The position numbers and the translations under genes are program-made. From JBJEDU01 sp051872395 (GTDB lineage Bacteria > Bacillota_I > Bacilli_A > RFN20 > CAG-826), in the NCBI GenBank assembly GCA_051872395.1, contig JBJEDU010000031.1, positions 1 through 64,000 of the forward strand: a DNA stretch of 64,000 nucleotides, in the 5' to 3' direction. Within the stretch, counting starts at the first letter, position 1. Every line of letters begins with the position of its first letter. This document shows positions 33,099 to 42,664 of the stretch, one piece after another. Under the pieces are notes generated by a model, which made no database searches, was not told the DNA's origin, and was given only the letters and a program-made list of their open reading frames with translations.

Positions 33099-34271
33099 AT
33101 GACAACATATTTAGTAGGATATACATTTATTATTGCCATTGTATTATTTGTTATATTTTCTATTCTTGTTAAAAAAAGAGTCTTATTTGGCAACACTCCT
33201 GCCATGCAAAAAATATTCGCACATCCACTTCTTCACTATTCATTAAGAAGAATTGGTTCAGCCTTAATTTCAGTCTCATTAGCGATTATTGTTACTTTTT
33301 TCTTAGTAAGATTAGCTCAACCACCGGATGCGACATGTATCCACAAATTTGTTACCCCTCAAACCCCTGTTGATAGTCTTTCCTTCCAACTTAGATGTAA
33401 CAACTGGAAAGAGAATATGGGTTTCAGTGGTTCAATACTTGAACAATTATTTAATTTCTTTTATTCTGTATTACCATTCCCAAAAATGCGATGTATTACA
33501 GAAATTGATACTTCAACTGGATTATATACAGTTTTTAGTTGTCGTAATTTCGTCTTCGACTTTGGACGAGTTTATTCGATTCCAGGTGTCCCAGATGGAA
33601 CATTCGTTTTAGATTATATGAGTTCGAGAATGGTGACTTCATTTAAAATTGGTATTTTAGCGGTCATCATCGAACTAGCTTTAGGTTATCCATTTGGTAT
33701 TTTAATGGCTAAATATCAAAATGGTGTTTTTGATAAAATAGGCAAAGCCTATATTATCTCAATTGATGCGATTCCAGGCGTAGCGTATTACTACATTTGG
33801 ATGAGTATTTTCTGTTCACTCATGAAAATGCCTTCTCGATATGAAGCTGGCAATTTCTTATCATGGCTCCCAATCATTTTGACGATGGGATTCACTGGTA
33901 TGGCTGGCATTGGTTTATGGGTTAGGCGTTACATGGTTGATGAATTCAACTCTGATTATGTCAAATTTGCTCGTAGTAAAGGTTTATCGGAAAACCGAAT
34001 ATTACGAATTCATATATTGAGAAATGCGGTCGTCCCTTTAGTGAGAACTTTCCCTTCCGCGGTTATTGGTGCTTTGATGGGTACTTATTATCTTGAAAAC
34101 ATCTACGCGGTCAATGGTATTGGTCAAGCAATTATTACCGCGAATGATACGAAAAATGCTTGTTTGTTACAAGGTGTTATTATCGTTTCTGCGTTGTTAT
34201 CGATTTTCTCTTATTTATTAGGTGATATCGTTACAGCGATGGTCGATCCTCGTATTAGCTTTACTAAATAG
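33099..34271 (+). CDS. oppB: Oligopeptide ABC transporter permease OppB
   Basis: Membrane subunit of the peptide importer. Seen: an extra N-terminal membrane segment (about 5-25), the start of the DppB/OppB core at LLHYSLRRIGSALISVSLA, an outward loop of about 110 residues that holds four Cys (around 85-145), and the EAA-like loop region YVKFARSKGLSENRILRIHI near 290-310. 390 residues against about 310 in E. coli; the extra length is the N-terminal segment and the Cys-containing loop. AAGGAGG ribosome site. Confidence 0.92.
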   Translation: MTTYLVGYTFIIAIVLFVIFSILVKKRVLFGNTPAMQKIFAHPLLHYSLRRIGSALISVSLAIIVTFFLVRLAQPPDATCIHKFVTPQTPVDSLSFQLRCNNWKENMGFSGSILEQLFNFFYSVLPFPKMRCITEIDTSTGLYTVFSCRNFVFDFGRVYSIPGVPDGTFVLDYMSSRMVTSFKIGILAVIIELALGYPFGILMAKYQNGVFDKIGKAYIISIDAIPGVAYYYIWMSIFCSLMKMPSRYEAGNFLSWLPIILTMGFTGMAGIGLWVRRYMVDEFNSDYVKFARSKGLSENRILRIHILRNAVVPLVRTFPSAVIGALMGTYYLENIYAVNGIGQAIITANDTKNACLLQGVIIVSALLSIFSYLLGDIVTAMVDPRISFTK

Positions 34272-34285
34272 AAAGGAGTCACATT

Positions 34286-35380
34286 ATGAAGAAAAAGAAT
34301 AAAAAAGTAAATCCAGATAATGATTTATTTACTCTATATAATGATGACGCTCGACTTGCGAGTACAGTATCGAGTGAATCGACAATTCCTACCAATCTTG
34401 ATGATTTATTTAAGATTGTTGGCACTGCGGATGATAAAATCGAACAATTAGATTCCGCACCTTATTCATATTGGAGAATGACCTTCAAACAATTATTTAA
34501 AAATCCGATGGCGATTATTTGCATGGTTCTTCTCGTTTTAATCTTATTTTTTACCATCTTTGGTCCAATGATTAGATTTTTCCCACCTATCGTCAATAAC
34601 GCGGGCGTGGTTGAGAAGGGTGTTACTTTCGCTACCAATGATGGTTATTTAAATCCAAATGCGACGAACTGGTTTGGTGTTTGTGGCGCGAATATGGGTA
34701 ACTGGTTTAGCGGCACTGATATGTGGAGCTGTGTCTGGAAAGGAACGAGATTATCTTTAGTTTTAGGCACTGTTGTTGCTATCATCGAAATTGTTTTAGG
34801 TGTCGCTATTGGAGCAGCGTGGGGATATTTTAGATGGTTAGACCCAATCCTCATTGAATTTAGAAATTTCGTTAACAATATTCCAACTATCTTACTTGAT
34901 ATTTTGCTCATGCAATTCTTCCAAGAATACATGGCAAAATATGGTTTCTGGATTATTGTTTTCTTACTTTCAGCGTTGAGTTGGATTTCCTTAGCAAGCT
35001 TTGTTAGAAACCAAATCATTATTATTCGTAATCGTGAATACAATATTGCTTCTCAAACTTTAGGAAGTAGTTCTGTTACGATGATTACTCATAACTTATT
35101 ACCATACCTCATCAGCGTTATTGTTACTGTTGTTTCAACAGCCATTCCTTCAGCGATTAGCGCAGAAGTTGGTCTCGCCTTCTTCAACTTATCATTCAAG
35201 ATTAGTGATGGCGCTATTACTTTAGGTCAAGTGTTAACAAAAGCTGTTTCAAATAATGCTTGGGTACAACATCCATATTTATTAATTGGTCCTTTGGTGG
35301 TCATGGTTCCTTTGACGGTTGCCTTCTTCTATTTAGGCCTCGCTTTAGCGGACGCGACTGACCCGAAGACGCATCGATAG
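34286..35380 (+). CDS. oppC: Oligopeptide ABC transporter permease OppC
   Basis: Second membrane subunit. Seen: a 65-residue polar N-terminal stretch, then SYWRMTFKQLFKNPMAIICM, which is the conserved OppC entry segment, the LSLVLGTVVAIIEIVLGVAIG core, and the EAA-like loop EYNIASQTLGSSSVTMITHNLLP at about 250-272, ending in DATDPKTHR. 364 residues. GAAAGGAG precedes the ATG. Confidence 0.93.
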   Translation: MKKKNKKVNPDNDLFTLYNDDARLASTVSSESTIPTNLDDLFKIVGTADDKIEQLDSAPYSYWRMTFKQLFKNPMAIICMVLLVLILFFTIFGPMIRFFPPIVNNAGVVEKGVTFATNDGYLNPNATNWFGVCGANMGNWFSGTDMWSCVWKGTRLSLVLGTVVAIIEIVLGVAIGAAWGYFRWLDPILIEFRNFVNNIPTILLDILLMQFFQEYMAKYGFWIIVFLLSALSWISLASFVRNQIIIIRNREYNIASQTLGSSSVTMITHNLLPYLISVIVTVVSTAIPSAISAEVGLAFFNLSFKISDGAITLGQVLTKAVSNNAWVQHPYLLIGPLVVMVPLTVAFFYLGLALADATDPKTHR

Positions 35381-35393
35381 GAGGTAAAAATAA

Positions 35394-36554
35394 ATGAAAA
35401 AAGATATTGAAAAATTACCTCTTGAAGAAAAAATAAAAATTTTAAGACAAGGTGCGATGGTGGATTATGTTTCTGATCCAGACAGAGAACCTTTAATTAA
35501 AGTTAGAAATTTATCTGTCGGTTTCGTCACTAGAGGAAAGAAAACCCATGTTATTAGAAATGTTAGCCTCGATGTTTATAAAGGTGAAACACTCGCGATC
35601 GTTGGTGAATCTGGTTCAGGTAAATCTGTCTTTACCAAAACTTTTACTGGTATGCTCGATAGCAACGGTAAAATTTTAGGTGGAGAAATCTTATTTGATG
35701 GTATGGATTTAGCGTCTTTTAAAACTAATGAAGATTGGTTACAAATTCGTGGTAAAAGAATCGCGACAATTTTCCAAGACCCTATGACTTCATTAAATCC
35801 TCTTCTCACTATTGGTTATCAAATTTCAGAAGTATTGATTTTACATCATCATTTAAGTAAAGAAGAAGCTAAGAAAGAAGCTATTAGTTTACTTCAAAAA
35901 GTTAAGATTCCTAACGCTGAAGAAAGATATGATGATTATCCATTCCAATATTCTGGTGGTATGCGTCAAAGAGTGGTTATCGCTATCGCACTTGCGTGTC
36001 GTCCAGAAATCTTAATTTGTGATGAACCTACAACCGCGTTAGATGTTACTGTTCAAGCACAAATTATTAAATTAATTAAAGACTTACAAAAAGAATATGG
36101 TTGGACCACAATTTTCATTACTCATGACTTAGGTGTTGTCGCTAATATCGCTGACCGCATCGCGGTTATGTATGGTGGTCAAATCATTGAATATGGCACT
36201 GTTAAGGAAGTTTTCTATCATCCTGAACATCCTTATACTTGGGCTTTATTATGTTCTTTACCTCAACTTGGTACTAAGGATGAACCTTTAAGTTATATTA
36301 AAGGTAATCCACCTAGTTTCGGTAAAGAAATAATTGGTGATCCTTTTGCTCCTAGAAATGAATATGCGATGAATATCGATTTCGTTTTAGAGCCACCTTG
36401 TTTTATGGTTTCTCCAACCCACTGGGCAAAAACTTGGTTATTATCTCCAGTCGCTCCTAAAGTGGAAAAACCAAAAGTTATTCGTGAACTTCATATTAGA
36501 ATGAAAAAGGCCGCGGAAGAATTAGAAAGACAGGAGGGAAATATCGATGAGTGA
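35394..36554 (+). CDS. oppD: Oligopeptide ABC transporter ATPase OppD
   Basis: First ATPase of the peptide importer. Seen: Walker A GESGSGKS, Q-loop IFQDPMTSLNPL, signature YSGGMRQR, Walker B LICDEPTTALD, switch THDLGVVA, and the OppD/F-specific C-terminal extension with HPYTWALLCSLP. The [4Fe-4S]-type Cys cluster seen in some Dpp ATPases is not complete here; a PPCFM motif near the end retains one Cys. Length 386. Overlaps oppF by eight bases. Confidence 0.95.
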   Translation: MKKDIEKLPLEEKIKILRQGAMVDYVSDPDREPLIKVRNLSVGFVTRGKKTHVIRNVSLDVYKGETLAIVGESGSGKSVFTKTFTGMLDSNGKILGGEILFDGMDLASFKTNEDWLQIRGKRIATIFQDPMTSLNPLLTIGYQISEVLILHHHLSKEEAKKEAISLLQKVKIPNAEERYDDYPFQYSGGMRQRVVIAIALACRPEILICDEPTTALDVTVQAQIIKLIKDLQKEYGWTTIFITHDLGVVANIADRIAVMYGGQIIEYGTVKEVFYHPEHPYTWALLCSLPQLGTKDEPLSYIKGNPPSFGKEIIGDPFAPRNEYAMNIDFVLEPPCFMVSPTHWAKTWLLSPVAPKVEKPKVIRELHIRMKKAAEELERQEGNIDE

Positions 36555-37545
36555 AATTGAAAAAATGAAGGATATTTTCCAAGAAAACTATGTCGCGGAT
36601 GAACCAATTATTAAAATGAGAGATGTCAAAATCTCATTTAAAGTTGGTACGATGGAACGTATTGTTATCAATCATTTAAATTTAGATATTAAACGTGGTG
36701 AAATTCTTGGTTTAGTCGGTGAATCTGGTTCTGGAAAAACGACAATTGGTCGTGCAATTATGAGAATCAATCAAGTTTCTGGTGGAGAAATTTTATATAA
36801 CAACGTTAGAATTTCTGGAAAGATTAATAGAGATGTAGAACGTTTATTAAAAACTAAACAACAAATGATTTTCCAAGATCCAGGTGATTCTTTAAATGAC
36901 CGTGCGAATATTGACTATATCGTGTCTGAAGGTCTTCGTGCTTTTAAATTATATAAAAACGATGAAGAAAGACTTCAAAAAGTTATTGATATGATGGTTA
37001 AGGTTGGTTTAAGACCAGAACACCTTACTCGTTTCCCACATGAATTCTCAGGTGGTCAACGTCAAAGAATTGGTATCGCTCGATGCATGATTATGAACCC
37101 TGAATTAGTCGTCGCGGATGAACCAATTTCCGCGTTGGATGTTTCTATTCGTGCTCAAGTTTTAAACTTGATTAAACAATTCCAACAAGAAAATAATATG
37201 ACCGTTTTATTTATCGCTCACGACTTGAGTGTTGTTAAATACATTTCAGATCGTATCGCGGTCATCCATTCTGGTAAGATTGTTGAACTTACAAGTGCGA
37301 CAAGATTATTTGAAGCACCTTTACATCCATATACTAAATCTTTATTATCTGCAGTTCCTATTCCAGACCCAGATATTGAAAGTAAAAAGAAAATTATTAC
37401 ATACAATCCTTTAACTGCTCATCATTACACTAAAAATGACCTTCCTGATTTACGAGAAATCGAACCAGGACACTTTGTTAGATGTAATAATGAAGAATTT
37501 AATCGTTATAAAAAAGAACTTGAAAGAATGGGAGGTAATAACTAA
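36547..37545 (+). CDS. oppF: Oligopeptide ABC transporter ATPase OppF
   Basis: Second ATPase of the importer. Seen: Walker A GESGSGKTT, Q-loop IFQDPGDSLNDR, signature FSGGQRQR, Walker B VVADEPISALD, switch AHDLSVVKYI, and the HPYTKSLLSAVPIPDP extension followed by a RCNNEE tail. 332 residues. AGGAGGG lies before the ATG, and the stop is two bases before the leucine-rich-repeat gene with GGAGG in the last codons. Confidence 0.95.
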   Translation: MSEIEKMKDIFQENYVADEPIIKMRDVKISFKVGTMERIVINHLNLDIKRGEILGLVGESGSGKTTIGRAIMRINQVSGGEILYNNVRISGKINRDVERLLKTKQQMIFQDPGDSLNDRANIDYIVSEGLRAFKLYKNDEERLQKVIDMMVKVGLRPEHLTRFPHEFSGGQRQRIGIARCMIMNPELVVADEPISALDVSIRAQVLNLIKQFQQENNMTVLFIAHDLSVVKYISDRIAVIHSGKIVELTSATRLFEAPLHPYTKSLLSAVPIPDPDIESKKKIITYNPLTAHHYTKNDLPDLREIEPGHFVRCNNEEFNRYKKELERMGGNN

Positions 37546-37547
37546 TT

Positions 37548-39767
37548 ATGGCAAAAATGGTACAAGATTTAAGTCAAGATTTTATCTATGAAGATGAAGT
37601 TCAAAATGACCAAAAGCATAAAAAATTGACACCAAAGCAAAGAAATTATGTTATTGGATTATCCATTCTTGGAGTCGCAATTATCCTTATTAGTGTCATC
37701 TACGCTTTAGCGGCTAATGTGTGGCTCGCTGATTATAAAACCATTGGATATTTAACTTTTGCTTATCCAACTCAAACGGAAGAGGAAAAGGCTAATGGTG
37801 TCGTCACTGAAGCTCAAGTCATTTCAATTGATTTAAATAGTAACTATCCTTCCACCTTTAGAATTCCTTCAGAAATTAAAGGTCATCCAATTACCTCAAT
37901 CGCTGATGGAGCGTTCCAAGGTGCGGATAGATTAAAGAAAATTATTATGACCAACAACATTACTTATGTTGGTGATAATGCTTTTGCGGGTTGTACTGAA
38001 CTTAAAACCATTCAATGGAGTAAAAATTTATCTCATATTGGTACAAATGCATTTATTAATACTGCCTACGAAGCTAGTTGGGATGAGAATGGTTTTGAAA
38101 TCGTCAACAATATTCTTTTGAATGTTGGTTCGAATTATTTCCCTTCTAACACTGTGTTAGTGAATAATGAAAATTCCATCATTCCAGAAGAATATCAAAC
38201 AAGTACATATCAAGTTCGATATTTTGATGATTTTTCTCAAGGTGTCGATACTTGGATGAATGGTTTATTCCAAGATAATAGCCATATCGTTTATTTAGAA
38301 ACTCCATCATATCTCGATTATATTCCTTTCGATGCTTTCTATGGATGTTCTAATTTAAAAGAAGTTAAACTTGGTGAACATGTTACTTCTTTGTATTCTG
38401 GCTCATTTAAAGATTGTACTTCTCTAACAAAAATCAATTTAGAAAATGTGACTATCATTGAAAGTGAAGCTTTGAAAAACACTAATATTAACTTTAGTTT
38501 AGATTTAACCAATGTTAAACAAATTGGAGATTCTGCTTTTGAAGGATGTAGTTCTTTAACGGAAGTTACTTATTCTTCCACTGTTACTAAAGTTCCAAAT
38601 TCCTTATTTAAAAATTGTAGTTCCTTACAATCTATTACTTTCCCTAATTTTGATAACATGGAATCTTTAGGTGTTTCTTCTTTTGAAAATACAGCATTAA
38701 GAAGTTTTACTGTTCCAAAAAGAATCAATTCCTTAAACGATAGATTATTCGCGAATTGTTCTCAACTTGAAACTGTCTCTTTGTATAACAATACTACGAA
38801 TACATATTATGAAATTAGTGAAGAAAGTGATGAAGAAGAAGGGGGAGTTTCTGTTACTAAAATTTATGAAGGAGTCAACAGAATAAACGCTTATGTGTTT
38901 TATAATTGTTCTTCCTTTACTTCATTAAAACTTTATGATGTTAATGGTGATTTAATTCCTGGTTCATCAAATGATGGCGAAATAAATCTTCCTGTTACTG
39001 TTACTTCTACAAGTAATGCGAATGGTAATGATTTAGGATACGCTTTTGCAAAAACATCAGCCTCCAAAGCCAAAATTAATAAAGAACTTATTACTTTAGG
39101 CGATTCATTCTTTGAAGACAATACATCGATTAGTGAAGTTGTTTTTGAACAAGGTGAAATTGTTAAAGATGACAATGACAAAGTCATTGATCCAGGTTAT
39201 AAAATTACCTCCATTGGAGAGAAAGCTTTTAAAGGCACCACTAATTTAGTATCCATTAGCATTCCATCCACTGTGACATCATTAGGCACTAATTGTTTTG
39301 CTTATAGTGGTGTAGAAACAGTGACATTCAATGATCCAATTGGCGATTATAAATCATTATCTTCACTTCAAAATGGAACATTCTCAAATTGTCCTAATTT
39401 GACCACAGTCAATCTTCCTACAGGCATCAGCATGATCGCTAAAGGAACATTCTCAAATTGTCCCAGTCTTACTTCTCTTTATATTCCAGAAGGAATCAAA
39501 ACATTAAACCAAGGCTCTTTTACTAATTGTGGTAATGAAACTACAAAATTATCTATTTATATTCATAAAACTTTAACTGAATATTTAAGTAGTTCGAATT
39601 ACTTCTATGTTAATAGTAAAAAAGAACCACTTTGGTGTGATGATTCTTGTGAAGTATATTTGTATAGCGAAGAGCAACCAACTGCAACTTCACCAGCGTG
39701 TAAAGGATTCTTCCATTTTGATGAAAATGGTGAAATCGCTATTTGGCCCGCTCCAACAGAAGATTAA
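37548..39767 (+). CDS. Membrane-anchored BspA-type leucine-rich-repeat surface protein
   Basis: 739 residues: a 33-residue cytoplasmic start, one membrane segment (about 34-57), then an outward domain built of BspA/TpLRR (LRR_5) repeats from about 100 to 670. Recurrent units read like AFxGCxxLKxIxxxNNIxxIGxxAF; examples are SIADGAFQGADRLKKIIM, IGDSAFEGCSSLTEVTY and NGTFSNCPNLTTVNLPTGI. BspA-like proteins usually bind host or bacterial surfaces. It starts two bases after oppF, with GGAGG in the end of oppF, so it is a full member of the opp operon; this pairing is unusual. It could present peptides or proteins to the importer, but that is inference. Confidence 0.9.
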   Translation: MAKMVQDLSQDFIYEDEVQNDQKHKKLTPKQRNYVIGLSILGVAIILISVIYALAANVWLADYKTIGYLTFAYPTQTEEEKANGVVTEAQVISIDLNSNYPSTFRIPSEIKGHPITSIADGAFQGADRLKKIIMTNNITYVGDNAFAGCTELKTIQWSKNLSHIGTNAFINTAYEASWDENGFEIVNNILLNVGSNYFPSNTVLVNNENSIIPEEYQTSTYQVRYFDDFSQGVDTWMNGLFQDNSHIVYLETPSYLDYIPFDAFYGCSNLKEVKLGEHVTSLYSGSFKDCTSLTKINLENVTIIESEALKNTNINFSLDLTNVKQIGDSAFEGCSSLTEVTYSSTVTKVPNSLFKNCSSLQSITFPNFDNMESLGVSSFENTALRSFTVPKRINSLNDRLFANCSQLETVSLYNNTTNTYYEISEESDEEEGGVSVTKIYEGVNRINAYVFYNCSSFTSLKLYDVNGDLIPGSSNDGEINLPVTVTSTSNANGNDLGYAFAKTSASKAKINKELITLGDSFFEDNTSISEVVFEQGEIVKDDNDKVIDPGYKITSIGEKAFKGTTNLVSISIPSTVTSLGTNCFAYSGVETVTFNDPIGDYKSLSSLQNGTFSNCPNLTTVNLPTGISMIAKGTFSNCPSLTSLYIPEGIKTLNQGSFTNCGNETTKLSIYIHKTLTEYLSSSNYFYVNSKKEPLWCDDSCEVYLYSEEQPTATSPACKGFFHFDENGEIAIWPAPTED

Positions 39768-39786
39768 AATTTTGTTAATTTAACTT

Positions 39787-39824
39787 AAAAGTGACGATTA
39801 GTAGAAAAAATCGTCACTTTTTTA
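39787..39824. terminator. Intrinsic terminator after the opp operon, probably bidirectional
   Basis: AAAAGTGACGATT / AATCGTCACTTTT forms a 13-base-pair stem with a nine-base loop, followed by TTTATTT. The A-run on the left gives T's on the minus strand, so it can also end the convergent flippase gene. Confidence 0.9.
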
Positions 39825-39848
39825 TTTCCTATTATTTAATATTTACTA

Positions 39849-41357
39849 TTAAATTGGTTTTGGCTTTTTTCTAATAAATGAATAAATTAAATCTTCTTTT
39901 AATATTAGAAGTGTACCAATATAAATAATCGCATCTACTGCGACAATAATGATTAGTCTTAATAAATAAATTAATGAAGTTGAAGTTATGAAATTATTTA
40001 ATAATAATTCAACTGGATGATATAAGAGAAGAGAAGCAACGGTAATTAAAATTCCTGCGATAAGTATTTTAAGTGTATTCATATTAAATAATGCTTTTTT
40101 AATATATTTCCATGAATAAATCGCTAAATAAGTAAAAACACATAATTCTGATATTAATGTCGCGATAGCGATACCTATCGCAGGATTATTTTTAAATACG
40201 AATATTCCAAATATTAAAGATAAAATTAGATTCAAACCGCTGCCACAAAGCAATGCGTATAAATAATGTTTTTCTTTCTTCATTGGAAGTAATATTTGAC
40301 CATATATCATGTCTGATAAAGAATATGTCAGCATCATGATAGATAAAATAATTAAGACATATTTCGCGCTTCCATAACTGGAATTGATATCGCTTGAGAA
40401 ATTTCCAGAAATTAAACTGGTAATATCTTGACTTAAGATAGACATAGTAATTATTGCGGGAACAACAATAAATAAACAAATGTTCATCGAGTATCGAGTT
40501 AAGTTAAAGAAAAATCTTTTATCTTCTTTTTCATAATAATACGCACTTCGAGGAACGAAGACTGTCGATAAAGAAGTCATGATAGATATGATAATATCGA
40601 TTCCTTTAACACCAACAGAATATGAGGCAACTTCTTTTTTACTTTCATCGATAAAACCTAATGTAAATGTATCAATTTGATTATATAAAGATATGACAAA
40701 ACTGATGACAGTGAGATTTATCATCGGCCTTATGAACATTTTTAAGTTATAAGGCATAGTTTTCTTAAAAGAAATATATTTTTTTGCGTTAATTAAATTG
40801 ACGATTGTTGTAATCGCAGTATAAAGCGTGGTCAATAATGCGTAAATATAAATATCACTTGGAGAAGTGACAAAAGTCACGACTAAAATCGCTGATAAAG
40901 AAAGAGTGATGATCGAGCGAATAGCCATATAAAATTGCTTTTCTAACGCAATAAATAACCATTCAAAAGAAAATGCACCAGTTAAGAAATTTAACGATAA
41001 TAAAAATATTAATGTGTAATTTTCTTTTAATGCTGGAACCATTAAAACAGTTATAGACATTAAAATGAAAGATATGATTGTTGTACACATTTGAATAATG
41101 ACAAAAAGTTGTGCGACATTCGATAATTTTTCTTTATCATCACGAACTTTAACACATTCTCTTAAAGCGAGATTTGGAATACCAACTTTCGCTAAAATTA
41201 AAAAATATCCAATAAAGGTATTAATCCAGGTGTAAACACCTACCATTTCATCGCCTAAATAACGACATACCCATGGGAAAGTTATAAAAGACAATAATGT
41301 TAAAACAATAGTTCTAATAATATTGACAATAACGTTGATACGTATATTTTCTTTCAT
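39849..41357 (-). CDS. Polysaccharide flippase, Wzx/RfbX (MOP superfamily)
   Basis: 502 residues with about 14 hydrophobic segments. The start NIIRTIVLTLLSFITFPWVCRYLG is split here into NIIRTIVLTLLSFITFP and WVCRYLG: it is the conserved entry of Wzx/RfbX flippases, followed by GVYTWINTFIGYF. It would move lipid-linked repeat units across the membrane for a Wzy-type system, in keeping with the Wzy-like protein 12 kb away. No ribosome site; a -10-like TAAAAT on the minus strand ends eight bases before the ATG inside an inverted repeat. Confidence 0.88.
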   Translation of the reverse strand: MKENIRINVIVNIIRTIVLTLLSFITFPWVCRYLGDEMVGVYTWINTFIGYFLILAKVGIPNLALRECVKVRDDKEKLSNVAQLFVIIQMCTTIISFILMSITVLMVPALKENYTLIFLLSLNFLTGAFSFEWLFIALEKQFYMAIRSIITLSLSAILVVTFVTSPSDIYIYALLTTLYTAITTIVNLINAKKYISFKKTMPYNLKMFIRPMINLTVISFVISLYNQIDTFTLGFIDESKKEVASYSVGVKGIDIIISIMTSLSTVFVPRSAYYYEKEDKRFFFNLTRYSMNICLFIVVPAIITMSILSQDITSLISGNFSSDINSSYGSAKYVLIILSIMMLTYSLSDMIYGQILLPMKKEKHYLYALLCGSGLNLILSLIFGIFVFKNNPAIGIAIATLISELCVFTYLAIYSWKYIKKALFNMNTLKILIAGILITVASLLLYHPVELLLNNFITSTSLIYLLRLIIIVAVDAIIYIGTLLILKEDLIYSFIRKKPKPI

Positions 41358-41361
41358 ACTT

Positions 41362-41384
41362 AATCATTTTAATACAAAAATGAT
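41362..41384. repeat. Inverted repeat at the flippase promoter
   Basis: AATCATTTT and AAAATGATT flank five bases. It covers the -10-like box of the minus-strand flippase gene. It may be an operator or a chance AT-rich repeat. Confidence 0.35.
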
Positions 41385-41470
41385 TTTGTGAATATATCAA
41401 ATAAGTCAATATAATTGAAAAACCGATGATTTAATACACAAAATATTAAAAATAATTTAGAATAATATTA

Positions 41471-42664
41471 ATGAAAATTTTAGTTGTTTCTCAATTTTAT
41501 TATCCAGAAAATTTTATTATCACTAATCTTTGTGAATCTTTTGTTAAAGAAGGACATGATGTCACAGTTTTAACAGGAAAACCTAATTATGGCTATGACA
41601 AAATTATTGATGAATATAAAAAGATTAAATATGAAGAAATAAATGGTGTTAAAGTTCACCGAGTTAATTTATATCCTCGACATCGTTCTAGATTATCAAT
41701 TATAAGAAACTATCTTTCATATTGGATGAACGCAAAAAGATTTGTTAGAAAACATAAAGAAATGAAATTCGATGTCGTATTTTCAATGAGCTTATCGCCT
41801 GTTACGATACTCGCTCCAGCAAACTTATATAAGAAAATACATAAAGTTCCTCATCTTGTTTATTGTGTAGATTTATGGCCAGAGTCGACAATCGTAACCC
41901 ACGCAGTTAGAAAAGATTCCTTAGTGTATAAAATTCTTTATAAATGGAGTCAACTTCTTTATCAAAAAGCAGATAAAGTTTTGATATCATCGCCTTCTTT
42001 TGAAAAATATTTAAGAGATATATTAAAAATTAATTGTCCTATTGAAGTTTGTTATCAACCATCAATAATAGAAAATCATGAAGAAATTATTCCTACTAAA
42101 CTTAATGATGGTTTTAATATTGTTTATTGTGGAAATATTGGTTCAATTCAATGGATGGAAAACGTTCCAGAAATTATGAGCTTGGTCAAAAATAAAAATA
42201 TATATTTTCACATTATTGGTATGGGACCAAAAAGTGAATTACTAAAAGAAAATATTAAAAAATATCATGTTGAGAATAATGTTATTTATCACGGACCAAT
42301 TATTGCAAAAGTCGCAAGTGGATATTTATTATCCGCGGATTTATTATATGTCTCTTTACTTGCGGATGGATATGTAGGACAAACCATTCCCAATAAATTA
42401 AATTTTTATATGACCTTTAAAAAACCAATTTTTGGAGTGATTAAAGGTGATGGATTAACCGCTTTAAAACAATCTGGAAATAATTTTTATAGTGAATTTA
42501 ATGTGAACGATATCGCTAACAAAATTGATGAAATTGCTTTGATGGATAAAAAAGAACTCGAAACAATTGGAGAAAGCAATTACCAGTATTATTTATCAAA
42601 TTATTGTTTAAAAACCGCTTCAAATAAAATAATTTCGTCTTTAAAAGAGATTGTTAATAAATAG
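41471..42664 (+). CDS. Glycosyltransferase family 4, WcaI/WbuB-like
   Basis: 397 residues with a GT-B fold. Seen: MKILVVSQFYYPENFI, GHDVTVLTGKPNYG (N-terminal acceptor domain, typical of WcaI/WbuB-type enzymes), DLWPES, and the C-terminal donor-site region IVYCGNIGSIQWMENVPEI and GDGLTALKQSG in place of the usual EX7E stretch. It would add a sugar to a lipid-linked intermediate. TAGAAT at 41458-41463 ends seven bases before the ATG and there is no ribosome site. Its end overlaps the convergent glycosyltransferase gene by 24 bases. Confidence 0.88.
   Translation: MKILVVSQFYYPENFIITNLCESFVKEGHDVTVLTGKPNYGYDKIIDEYKKIKYEEINGVKVHRVNLYPRHRSRLSIIRNYLSYWMNAKRFVRKHKEMKFDVVFSMSLSPVTILAPANLYKKIHKVPHLVYCVDLWPESTIVTHAVRKDSLVYKILYKWSQLLYQKADKVLISSPSFEKYLRDILKINCPIEVCYQPSIIENHEEIIPTKLNDGFNIVYCGNIGSIQWMENVPEIMSLVKNKNIYFHIIGMGPKSELLKENIKKYHVENNVIYHGPIIAKVASGYLLSADLLYVSLLADGYVGQTIPNKLNFYMTFKKPIFGVIKGDGLTALKQSGNNFYSEFNVNDIANKIDEIALMDKKELETIGESNYQYYLSNYCLKTASNKIISSLKEIVNK

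Noticed and set aside
34645..35043. Minus-strand frame of 132 codons inside oppC
   Set aside because: Shadow of a conserved permease gene; no start signal or motif.
37900..39560. Repeat array (CRISPR-like or tandem DNA repeat) in the region of recurring AATTGT and GGTGTT-like words
   Set aside because: The recurrence is at protein level (leucine-rich repeats) within one long reading frame; DNA copies are diverged and irregularly spaced.
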